Assembly: GCF_020283565.1 (NCBI RefSeq)
Contig: NC_060065.1
Span: 50,828,409-50,892,408 of the forward strand
Length of the DNA: 64,000 nucleotides
Direction: 5' to 3'
From: Trifolium pratense
Taxonomy: Eukaryota; Streptophyta; Magnoliopsida; Fabales; Fabaceae
The first letter of the stretch is position 1, and each line of letters begins with the position of its first letter. Below, piece after piece: positions 57,399 through 64,000 of this stretch. The notes under the pieces are model-generated. The model did no database searches. It saw only the letters and a list, made by a program, of their open reading frames with translations, and was not told where the DNA came from. The position numbers were made by a program, and so were the translations under genes.

Positions 57399-60378
57399 AG
57401 ATGTTACCATAGAAATAATACTTTCTCATATATATTTCAAAATATATTATTATTTTTTAGTCAAAAAATATATAACTTTTTTTGACAAGCGAATTTTACA
57501 GAAATATATAATTTGATGAGTACAAAATGGAGCAACTATCTATAAATGTATGTAACATGAACACATGTTTATAAGTGAGCGTAGTTTTTATTTTACATGT
57601 GTTTATATTAAAATTTGGGGTTGGATGAATAGCTCAACTGGTCAAGCTAGTTGAGTTAAGGGTTAAGGAGCAGGAGGTCTAGAATTCAAGTCCTGACAAA
57701 GGAAAAAAAACTAACATAACATTATAATACAAATAAATAACATTGTTTATAAGAAAAATATTATATTGAACTGTTCACACTTATAAATAGTGTTCAATGT
57801 AAAACTTTTAACATGATTCACCCTACATTTAGCTATTAAGTTAAAGTAATTGGTAAAATAAATAAATTTGTTAAAATAAATAAATTTACTGATTTGATTA
57901 GTGTGGTTGTTTGATTTGTAGACATATTCAAGAAATTCTTGGACAAGAGTGGCAATTTCAAGGAGTCACTGACCAAAGACATTTGGGGTATGTTGAATCT
58001 ATATGAGGCATCATATTTAGGGACAGAAGATGAAGAAGTATTAAAGAAAGCAATGGAATTTTCAAGGGCTCACCTAAAAGAGTTGATTCCACATCTTAAT
58101 CCTCAAGTAAGTAGGTGCATTGAAAGATCTTTAACACTTCCAAAGCACCTAAGAATGGTCAGATTAGAAGCTAGAAATTACATGGAAGAATATAGTCAAG
58201 CAAGTAACCAAATACCAGCTCTTTTGGAATTGGCAAAGATAGACTCTGACATGATTCAGTCATTACACCAAAGAGAATTAGCAGAAATATGCAGGTGATT
58301 TTATCTCTAAGATTATGCCATAACAAAAAAATTGAATAAAAAATGTACTGAATGGATTTAGATTTGATGGAGTCACAAAATTTTCGCAGTTATTTTATTA
58401 TTTCGGTGTTGTTGGATGAAAATTTTATGGTGCAGATTTCAAACTCGATATTTTTTAGTTAAAAAATATAAAAAATATGTTTGTTTTATGTTACATTCGA
58501 TCTAGACCGTGTAAAATTTGTAAATGCACCAAAGAACTCTCAATTTCTACTACGCTTTGAGAAATTCATTTTATGATGAGTTGTCACTTTAGTAATAAGC
58601 ACCAAAATTTACTTTGTAATTTTAAGAGACCAAATTCAAATTTTATGTGACAGTTGGAAAATGAATATTAAAACTATTGATCATTTTCCTTTTCTCAATA
58701 TTACAAAAAAGAATAGCTAATTGTTTTTTATTTGTTTAGGTGGTGGAAAGAGTTGGGCCTGGTTGACAAACTTGGTTTTGCAAGAGATAGACCAACAGAG
58801 TGCTTCTTGTGGACAGTGGGGCTTTTTCCAGAACCATGTTATTCAAATTGCCGTATTGAACTTACAAAAACTATCTCCATTTTGCTAGTTATGGATGACA
58901 TCTTTGATACATATGGCACATTAGATGAACTTGTTCTTTTCACAAATGCAATTAAAAGGTGTGCTTCTTTAGAATTTTATATGTATTTCAATTTTTTAAT
59001 CACAAAATATGCATTGAAATCTGGATCGTACGATCTTGATCCAACGATTAACGACGTGTTGACACGTAAATGCGTTGAATTGCTGACTACACCAAATTTT
59101 GATTTAACGGGAGTCAACTGCCCACACATTCAATGTTTTTGTGGCCGTTGAGTCAAGATTGAACAATCTACATTTTCAAATCTTGAACTGTCTGATCTTG
59201 ACACAACGATCACCAATGGGCTGACTGCGTGAAAATGCTGACTCCAAAAAATCCAGATTGCTCTGTGAACTAGGAAAATAAATTTGAAATTAATAATCAA
59301 AATTTTAAACTAAATTTTCTTTTGTAGGTGGGACCTTGATGCAATGGAGCAACTTCCTGAATACATGAAGATATGCTATATGGCATTATATAATACCACA
59401 AATGAAATTGCATATAGAATTCAAAAAGAACGTGGGCTAACTGTTGTTTCCCATTTAAAAAGAACAGTAAGAATTAATCTGAATATCCTACATATTATTT
59501 TATACAAAGTATAGTTAAATACTTAAATGTAACATGCTAATAATTATATACTTGGTGCAGTGGATTGACATATTTGAAGCATTTCTTGAAGAAGCTAAAT
59601 GGTTCAATAGTGGATATGTGCCAAGTTTTAAGACATATTTGGATAATGGGGTGATTTCTGCTGGATCATGCATGGCATTGGTGCATACATTTTTTCTCAT
59701 TGGTGATGGTCTCTCAAATGAAAACATTACAACGATGAAGCCATATCCTAGACTCTTCTCTTGCTCCGGAGAAATTCTACGACTATGGGATGACTTAGGA
59801 ACTTCAACGGTATTTTTCAAATTACTATTAAAAAAATTAAATTATTATAATTTTGTCTCGAGACACTCTTAATTAAGAGATTAATTTCATTTTTTCTGAT
59901 TTTTTTGTCAAGTAGTCTTGTGGCTACAATTTCACATTTTAAGATGAATAAGTTGGAGTACCAGAATTGAAAACCTGATCTCTGCATATTCCATGCAATG
60001 TCACTCCTAACTAAACTATACTCACGAGAATATTTCATTTTTTATGATTAATGATATATTACTAATTTTTATGTTCAGGAGGAACAAGAAAGAGGGGATA
60101 ATGCTAGCAGCATAGAATGCTTTATGGGAGAAAATAACATTTTAGATGAAAATGAAGGAAGGAAACACATAAGGCATCTAATAAGGAACTTGTGGCAAGA
60201 GCTCAATGGTCTTGCTATGACCGGAACATTACCTTTGTCTATTGTAAAAGCTTCTCTTAACATGGCTAGAACTGCTCAAGTTATTTATCAACATGGAGAT
60301 GATAAAAGCACTTTTACTGTTGATGACTATGTGCAAACATTGATCTTCACATCATTACCTACTAGCTATATCCATTGA
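42133..60378 (+). CDS. Terpene synthase (tricyclene/ocimene or linalool/nerolidol type), seven exons
   Basis: Exons 42133-42315, 55574-55838, 57922-58294, 58740-58958, 59328-59466, 59561-59809 and 60079-60378 join in phase at GT-AG sites to give 575 residues. The seven-exon plan fits TPS-b/g genes. Residues 1-61 look like a Ser/Asn-rich plastid transit peptide; ATG 42148 is an alternative start. The RR(x8)W motif needed for many cyclisations is absent. Catalytic motifs are present: RDR at 289-291, DDIFD at 326-330 (Mg-diphosphate binding) and DDLGTSTEE at 470-478 (second metal site). The likely reaction is ionisation of geranyl or farnesyl diphosphate to a volatile terpene; the product cannot be read from sequence. 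Intron 1 is 13.3 kb because it holds the Tat retrotransposon. Confidence 0.9.
42914..43506 (+). repeat. 5' LTR of the Tat element
   Basis: It begins TGTTCTGG and ends GTACGATCA. It has TATATAA at 43310-43316 and matches 54299-54891 base for base as far as I can read. Confidence 0.95.
42924..43336 (+). promoter_or_regulatory. LTR U3 promoter with site II, ACGT dyad and TATA
   Basis: Six TGGGCC/GGCCCA cores (42924, 42937, 42970, 43256, 43271, 43291) match the plant site II motif bound by TCP factors. GACACGTCA (42995-43003) and TGACGTGTC (43009-43017) form a perfect dyad of ACGT bZIP sites around a CCAAT-like spacer. GTCTATTGGGCC and GGCCCAATAGAC (43250-43261, 43271-43282) form a 12-bp palindrome. 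TATATAA is at 43310-43316 and a perfect hairpin GCTCTCCT-ATAC-AGGAGAGC at 43317-43336. Binding is inferred. Confidence 0.7.
43508..43525 (+). other. Primer-binding site
   Basis: TGGCGCCGTCTGTGGGGA lies one base after the 5' LTR. TGGCGCC at the start is typical of Tat and Athila primer sites complementary to a tRNA ending in GGCGCCA; the exact tRNA is not assigned. Confidence 0.85.
43603..49542 (+). CDS. Gag-pol polyprotein of the Tat element
   Basis: 1979 residues in one frame. Order by approximate residue: basic/Pro-rich N-terminus; gag domain 280-375 ([14 protein letters not shown]); degenerate zinc knuckle at about 534-547 ([14 protein letters not shown]); aspartic protease near 711 ([12 protein letters not shown]); reverse transcriptase 1000-1200 with YMDD near 1132; gypsy-type RNase H 1275-1390; second, archaeal-type RNase H 1405-1545 with [17 protein letters not shown] and TDSQL; integrase zinc region near 1631-1680 and core with D near 1703 (WGMDILGPF), D near 1763 (TDNGTQF) and E near 1799 (GQAEAANR). 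No frameshift or internal stop separates gag from pol. All catalytic residues I looked for are intact, so autonomy is plausible. Confidence 0.96.
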   Translation: MASSSQQLNTDTGDENVLNVPPSPPPQRNTVLSPVRDDTTVTRGPEIDSRDGRETSLSSDEEDLENLTDRRLGKRPQLKQEAPANNAEQPAVLANSEVAALIAALKQTTEAMQAQNRRLDEQSERIAALEKSRRRRKTNSPPRRHQATPSPPRPAAVKHRRPDLERVEVTPRKRDRTPPHREGRLSPGKKGKHEAPRRHSPQGLANMAKHGASGSYRPRKSRSPTPMPGDYSPRSSEDHSPNGSDEGDPRCPLTTDILRKRVPKGFERPPTLPAYDGLTDPDDHIANVNANLDFRNISGAIRCRLFPTTLRKGAMAWYQSLPPQSIHSWRDLTEQFCRHFTASRKHPKTVHALEAIYQAEDETLRNFVERFNKEAVQVETTDDMKKYLLQRGLRPGSDFAKAVGIEKPPTWDDLLLKAQKYIDYEEVQAADVARLARPGSSHPARESTHRNDDRGSDRGHDRGGDRGGERGRDRRRGDRRESRGPPSTFATYTPLVKSRGEIFAEVHISEFNRANVKQPKPTPLKPGQDKNRYCRYHKSYGHRTDDCIQLKDAIEILIRNGQLREFVKRNNDPRPEAAETRAVEEVPPQPAGKNNAKQIAMSVSRPEDFAIPSGFGDTHTSPTLSTGDYFTDSLVISGGHMDKHTVGSIKRKFEDLINTSSNMNATLDKAKGRSMPLAFYREELPGGTANFQIPLLVRADMANMDVRRVLIDSGSSCDIMYASLFRTLQLDETHLTPYLGSDLTGFNGTTTRPWGYVDLIVTFGSEETAKSIRVKFLVVDCPCLYQCIIGRTAIADLVAVPSTAHLKMKYYTHKGQVATLHGDIEAARRCFDAASKGNNFIGKAPDPKKQKPSSEARKPSPEVPPSLPGPSVSSVDLDSRTSKKEHKEEKKLRKEEKMDDEASKEHYRPIPDGDFEIVQFGEDPEKGVKIGTGLPELARKQLKACLRENADLFAWHAADMPGLDPNIACHQLTVDPLASAVVQRRRRQSPEKAEAAEKAVKDLLEANFISEARYTTWLSNVVLVKKSNGKWRMCVDYTDLNRACPKDSYPLPCIDKLVDNSSGFKLLSFMDAYSGYNQIPMAVADRGKTAFMTESGNYYYNVMPFGLKNAGATYQRMMNKVFRAEIGDMLEVYMDDMIVKSHEEIDHTTHLRKVFEQARKHNMRFNPEKCTFGVRAGKFLGFYLTERGIEANPDKCRAFTELPTPSNKKSIQTLNGMLTSLSRFVAKSAQHALPLFKLLRKEAVFEWTDECEQALQHLKKALSEPPVLSRPDVEEVLYIYLSVASEAVSAALVRETTQGQKPVYFTSKALQGPELRYTQIEKVALALINAARRLRHYFLAHTIIVRTDQPIKSLLGRPDMAGRMLKWSLELSEFDIRYESRKALKSQVLADFVAEMTSPASSTSEADKWTIFVDGASSSTGAGAGIILENENGIIIEVSLALSFPTSNNQAEYEAFLAGLRLAEDMEAKEVKNFTDSQLVASQVLGEYQAKNDNLSEYLALVKEKITKFESVEVQHVPREHNKRADILSKLASTKKKGGNKSVIQEVLPRPSIEKTTNILDINVIGDKNCWMTPVYNFLANGTLPDNQKEAAIIRRRACAYVILDGKLYRRGFSIPLLKCVDEETVDYILREVHEGINAQHLGGRSLARKALRAGYYWPTMQQDAKDHVKKCDKCQRHGDMHLAPPHELKSMSSPWPFAWWGMDILGPFTKGLHQNKFLIVAVDYFTKWVEAEPLSDITSFRILRFFKRDVLCRFGIPQAVVTDNGTQFTDKGFQDFLAALGTKQHFTSVEHPQTNGQAEAANRVILRGLRRRLDQNKKKWVEELESVLWAYRTTPHSTTGETPFRMVYGTEAVIPVEVGEPSRRTEQPLEEEMNDEALREELDLVEEIRTGASLREATLKQKIAARHDVKVIKREFEVGSLVLRRNAKDSQDGKLAANWEGPYRVIDKTENGAYYLEDLRGKKLPRPWNAQKLKQYYS
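50272..52348 (-). CDS. Antisense accessory protein of the Tat element, spliced (putative gypsy-type transposon domain)
   Basis: Coding exons 52348-51412 and 51308-50272 (minus) join in phase (LLG then RMADLASEL) at a GT-AG intron of 103 bp, giving 657 residues from ATG 52348. The N-terminal half ([56 protein letters not shown]) resembles the plant 'putative gypsy type transposon' domain (PF04195 type). The C-terminal half is a charged coiled coil ([20 protein letters not shown]) ending in an acidic tail. Tat elements are known to carry extra ORFs, some antisense; their function is unknown. A start at GTG 52357 was rejected because that base is the first after a splice acceptor. Confidence 0.85.
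52358..53407 (-). other. Predicted 5' UTR intron of the antisense gene
   Basis: The donor GTAAGACAG follows CAACACAAG at 53408, and the acceptor TGCTTTTCAG ends at 52358, nine bases before the ATG. The intron would be 1,050 bp and contains the GGGGAGAAGGTCCCC tandem array. No transcript evidence is available. Confidence 0.6.
52530..52995. repeat. Tandem array with GGGGA/TCCCC dyads
   Basis: About seven variable-length units share ACGGGGAGAAGGTCCCCGAC followed by ACAGAGTTT(T/C)TACAAACTCA. Each unit can fold through GGGGA...TCCCC. Tandem repeats in this 3' region are common in Tat elements. Confidence 0.85.
53546..53553 (-). promoter_or_regulatory. TATA box of the antisense gene
   Basis: The minus strand reads GTCTATAAATAGAGG, a canonical plant TATA box. 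A start site about 25-30 bases downstream (near 53520) would produce a short leader exon ending at the splice donor at 53408. Confidence 0.65.
54285..54298 (+). other. Polypurine tract
   Basis: The G-rich run GACTTGGGGGGCTCC directly precedes the TG of the 3' LTR, the expected site of plus-strand priming. It is not purely purine. Confidence 0.7.
54299..54891 (+). repeat. 3' LTR of the Tat element
   Basis: A 593-bp copy matching the 5' LTR without visible differences; its TATA box is at 54695-54701. It faces terpene synthase exon 2, about 870 bp downstream. Confidence 0.95.
56945..57378 (+). repeat. 217-bp tandem duplication in terpene synthase intron 2
   Basis: The segment starting AAACTGATACATATTGATTG at 56945 is repeated directly from 57162 with only a few differences (for example TTAGATG versus TTGGATG). 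Both copies end in a TATATATA run, the second followed by an (ATAGAT)n microsatellite. Confidence 0.93.
57612..57710 (+). mobile_element. tRNA-derived SINE in terpene synthase intron 2
   Basis: Box A-like TAGCTCAACTGG (57630-57641) and box B-like GAATTCAAGTCC (about 57681-57692) lie about 40 bases apart, followed by an A-rich tail. The organisation fits a decayed SINE head. Confidence 0.55.
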
Positions 60379-61579
60379 ATTGAATGAACAAATCGTATTC
60401 ATATTGTAGTTTAAGATTCTAATAATTACCACTTTGATAATTAGAATATCTCTATCCCCTTCAATCTTCATTGATTCCACATGAAAATATGACAATGAAG
60501 TGTTTTATTCAAAATATGAAAACTTTGTTGTAATTTTTTAGTATATTTTAAAAGTAATTTTTTTTACTCACATACTTTAAAGTTTAAACGTGAAGAATTA
60601 GAGAATCTGATATTTGAATCTCGAGCACTGTCATGACTTAAGGAACTTCATTTTGATTTATTTTACTTGTTACCTATTAAATAAGGATATACGTGTTCCC
60701 GCAAGTGTAGCTTATTTAGCAAAGACGTTGTTATACACAAGAGTTAAGGTTTAAATGTAGAACTCCACACTTATTCAGCTTAAAAATATGAAATTTTAAC
60801 CATTAAATTACTTTTAAAAAAATAAGAATAATTGTAAATTCAGTTTTGGAACATTGCACACAATTTATTATATATAGAGTAAACATCTTCTAACCGATAA
60901 TAAAGTAATTTACAAAACTGAATTTACAATTATATTTTGAAACAAGCTCTCTCAATCTCTTTTTCCTTTGGGTTTCGGCCCTTTTGTATAAAAAGAAAAT
61001 CATTTTTCAAAAAAAAGTGCTCAATGTATTGCCAATACTTATTTTATTTTATTTTTGTCATGAGCCAATATTTATTTCTATTAAATAAATAGTAAAAAAA
61101 AAAATTGTTCAAATATTTATCTCTGGTCTTTTGTTTTGAGAGACAACTAGATCAGTAATTTTACTCGAATCAATTATCTCTTATAATTATAAAAATGATC
61201 GGAGACTATTTCACATTATCAAATCTCGACTTTCTAAGCAAAAACTTATTAGGGATGGCAACAAGTAGGGTCGGATGTGAGTTTTACATTTCCCAAACCG
61301 GCACCCGAAGCCAAATTCAAAGGTTGTTTGAGTGGCATAACAAAACTCACACTCGTTGGGTTCAGGTTTTTCCATCCAAACCCGAACCCGCTGGAAGAGC
61401 ACATAGAAATAATAATGTGTGACCAAACATTATTTTTCATCACATTCTTTATTTAACTCTTTACAATGGAATTATTATTTGTCTAACTTTTTCACATGTG
61501 TTGTTTTTTTTTCTTTTTCTAGTAGGCTAGTGGCTAGAAATCAGATTAAGAGAAAATTGAAAACCAAAAATAGATTAAG
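60379..61579. other. 3' flank of the terpene synthase and AT-rich intergenic DNA
   Basis: No gene is seen. At about 61252-61410 a stretch beginning TTAGGGATGGCAACAAGTAG and rich in CCCGAACCCG looks like part of a decayed hAT-type element. Confidence 0.5.
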
Positions 61580-62941
61580 GATCTCTTAGGTAAAAATAAG
61601 TTATAAGCTAACTGATAACTGATAAGCTAGTTCATAGCTGAAAAGTTAGTTAGTTTATATCTGATACTGATAGTTGATAACTAATAGCTTATAGCTGAAA
61701 AGCTAGTATAATAAAATTAAAGTGTTTGACAAATTTAGTTGTTGTAAGTAGAGCTGGGTATGCGGGCTAGCCCGCCCCGTTTAACCAGCCCCACATAAAC
61801 CCGCATATTAAACGGGGCGAACAAGCCCGTCGGCAAATATAAACGAGTTATAATATTAAAATAAAAAATCATTTTTTTTAAAAAATAAACTAAATTAGTA
61901 AAATATTGATATAATGAAAGCTTAAAAAAATATATTATTAATAATTTTATGTTATAACATATAAATTGTAACTAACAAATAAAAATAAATAAAGTTTATG
62001 ATATCATTGAGTTTATCTATCTTCTCTTTGTAAGTAATGCAACTAAAATCAAATTCAACTAATTCTTATCGTCATTTTTTTACCGTCCATTTTAGTGAGA
62101 AAAACTTTCTACATGTACCCAAAAAAGCATAAAAAGATTAACAGATTCAACTTAACTAAATCACATCAAGGTAACCAAATTATTCAAAACATAAGCGGAA
62201 AATACCCCCAAGAAAAATAACTACCCATTTGGACATGTATCTTTTAAATACTAGCAAATGTATATACAGTTAAGACAAAGTAAAAGATAGTGAAACTTGA
62301 TATTTTGTGATGTTGTCTACTTGATTAAAATTGGAGTGTGTTGTTGCTTTTTATAATTAGGGTTTAGACTAAGTCCTTTTTTTTTGTGGTTAAAAAAGTT
62401 GAATTTGGACATGAATCAAGTTATTTATATTTGATAAATTTTGTAATTAATTGTATAAAAAAAAGCAGGCGGGCCACGGGCTAACCCGCGAACCCGTGAA
62501 TTTAACCCGCATAACCCGCGGTTTTAACAGTCCAACCCACACGAGCAAAAATGTAAACGAGCCAAAAAAAATTGGTCTTAAGTCTGTGCGGGCTGCGGGT
62601 TAAACGGGTCGGCCCGCGGACCTTGATCTGTATACTCAGCTCTAGTTGTAAGTAAAAAAAGACATAAAAGTACATTGTTAGTGGGTAGTTTTTTTTTGTA
62701 AATGTTAGTGGATAGTTATTACATAATTTAAAAAACAAATAAAACTAATAAGGGTAAATATGGAATAAAATGAAAAAGTCATAAGCTCATACGCTACTTG
62801 AAATAACATCACAAAAAAGCTATAAGCTAGTTAGAGAAGCTCGTTATCAAACACTTCACATTTTTATCAAACAAACTTATAAGCTAGTCCAATAAACTAT
62901 AAGTTAGCTTATTGGACTTACCAAACGGTGTCTAAGGGATC
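61580..62941. mobile_element. MITE-like element split by a hAT insertion
   Basis: The left end (GATCTCTTAGG, then AAGTTATAAGCTAACTG) pairs with the right end (TATAAGTTAGCTTATTGG, then CTAAGGGATC). Removal of 61749-62644 would leave a roughly 460-bp fold-back element. The outer duplication is not clear. Confidence 0.55.
61749..62644. mobile_element. 896-bp hAT-type element with 8-bp target duplication
   Basis: Termini TAGAGCTGGGTATGCGGGC and ATACTCAGCTCTA are flanked by perfect GTTGTAAG (61741-61748 and 62645-62652). Subterminal regions carry many GCGGGTT/AACCCGC motifs. No transposase is encoded. The terminus resembles the hAT element at 39966. Confidence 0.88.
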
Positions 62942-63153
62942 ATGGAACTAACTTGAGGACAACAGCGGTAATTATGAAATTTAATATATAGTAATTGGGT
63001 GTGGTTTCGATTGTGGATTTGAGTGATCTCAAACTCAAACCCAAGATATCGAGTGTCACCCGAACTCGAACTCAAACTCAATCAACTCGGATTTTTTCTG
63101 TTAACTCGGGTTCGGGTGGATCCACGGGTTTGAGCTTACCTACCACCCTAACA

Positions 63154-63301
63154 CTTCGTTTGGTTCTATGGAAAGAAAGTGGAAAGAAAGAAAATTACGC
63201 ATAGCAATGCATGAATTTATACTAACTTTAGTCCAAGTTCATGCATTGATTTGCGTAATTTTCTTTCCTCTCACTTTCTTTTCCCAGAACCAAACAGACT
63301 C
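63154..63301. mobile_element. 148-bp MITE
   Basis: Arms of about 55-60 bp pair: CTTCGTTTGGTTCTATGGAA with the complement of its partner ending CCCAGAACCAAACAGACT, and AAAATTACGCA with TGCGTAATTTT. There is no coding capacity. Confidence 0.75.
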
Positions 63302-63606
63302 TGAAAATTATGAAGGCCATCTTTGGCTGGAATGAAATTATGAAGGGTCCTACCTACCACTAAAGCATTCTCATATTGTTTGTGGATGGGATTATTTATT
63401 GTACGTATTCAGCCTTAATTCTAGCACCACATAAATAATGATATATCTATCACAATAATAGCCTTTACAGCAGACACAGTGAAAGATTAGTCAATTATTA
63501 TGCAGTGATATATGGTTAGAATTATCCCTCTAAAAAGTGAAAGATTTATTCTTCTCCGGCCACTAACCTTCAAACTGAAATAACGGACCAGGATTCCATG
63601 CATTCA

Positions 63607-63753
63607 AATTTTTGATGCAGTCGTGCAGTCACTTGATTTACAGTCGTCCGATCAAGATCAGACGGTCATGACTTAAAACTTTATTTATTAATTGCATTTA
63701 TCTAAACCGTCCGATTATGATCGGACGGCTATAAAACGACTGCATTGAAAATT
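63607..63753. mobile_element. 147-bp MITE
   Basis: AATTTTTGATGCAGTCGT at the left pairs with ACGACTGCATTGAAAATT at the right, and internal CGTCCGATC/GATCGGACG motifs extend the fold. Confidence 0.7.
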
Positions 63754-63894
63754 GCCTGCACATGATCCATTTCCATGAAATAACTTCCAATAACTTAAAA
63801 AGTGAAATATATAGTATTTCTCTATTCCTCTCTCTATTTCTCTCCCTAGAAAATAACAAGAGAAAAAAAAATACAAGAAATACTCAAAACTAAA

Positions 63895-64000
63895 TCTTAA
63901 AAATCGATATTTTGGTATAACTCAACTTTACAAAACTAACTTTGTAGAGTTGAGTTAGACCCAAAACTTCCATTTCTAAGATGATATCAGAGCATCTTCT
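63895..64000 (+). repeat. End of an LTR with primer-binding site, cut by the window edge
   Basis: AACTCAACTTTACAAA and TTTGTAGAGTTGAGTT form a hairpin, followed by GAGTTAGACCCAAAAC and then TGATATCAGAGC, close to the tRNA-iMet primer-binding consensus TGGTATCAGAGC. The same family occurs at 12020-12330. Confidence 0.55.

Noticed and set aside
58959..59151. Extension of terpene synthase exon 4 to the stop at 59149-59151
   Set aside because: A GT donor at 58959 joins exon 5 in phase with the expected family sequence; the readthrough residues do not match the family.

Overview
The window is plant nuclear DNA, most likely from a legume. This is inferred from AT-rich intergenic sequence dense in small transposons, GT-AG introns, a tRNA-Tyr gene with the plant-type intron, and plant-specific families (ATXR3/SDG2, GRAS, DUF1218, a terpene synthase). 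Species cannot be fixed from the sequence alone.

Layout: (1) bases 1-76 hold the acidic C-terminus of an unidentified gene. (2) 1.1-2.0 kb minus: a three-exon DUF1218 membrane protein. (3) 5.3-6.2 kb minus: a single-exon atypical bHLH factor. (4) 7.3 kb: a decayed tRNA-Lys-like locus. (5) 10.3-22.6 kb minus: a complete 19-coding-exon ATXR3/SDG2-type H3K4 methyltransferase; all splice phases close and give 2448 residues. (6) 23-35 kb: a transposon-rich block with nested MULE-in-SINE, a gag-only LTR element, a 5'-truncated LINE and a long fold-back element. (7) 35.7-37.1 kb plus: a GRAS factor of the SCL32 type. (8) 39.1 kb minus: tRNA-Tyr(GTA). (9) 40 kb: a GC-rich hAT-type fold-back element. 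(10) 42.1-60.4 kb plus: a seven-exon terpene synthase (575 aa) whose first intron contains a complete 11,978-bp Ty3/gypsy Tat-lineage retrotransposon. (11) 60.4-64 kb: nested hAT/MITE elements, with the end of another LTR element at the edge.

The outstanding object is the Tat element at 42914-54891. Its two 593-bp LTRs look identical on reading, its target-site duplication (AAAGT) is perfect, and its 1979-aa gag-pol frame is open and carries two RNase H domains. On the opposite strand it carries what looks like a complete spliced gene: TATA box, 5' UTR exon, a 1.05-kb leader intron filled with a tandem array, and two coding exons joining in phase to give 657 aa. It sits in the same orientation as the host terpene synthase. 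Its 3' LTR promoter therefore points at exon 2 and could drive a form without the plastid transit peptide. This is inference, but testable.

Small-element boundaries were set from paired terminal inverted repeats and target-site duplications read in the sequence: 9-bp duplications (MULE type) at 2264, 7961, 23919 and 33887; 8-bp (hAT type) at 39966 and 61749; TA (Stowaway type) at 3815. Domain assignments come from recognised motifs, not from database searches.
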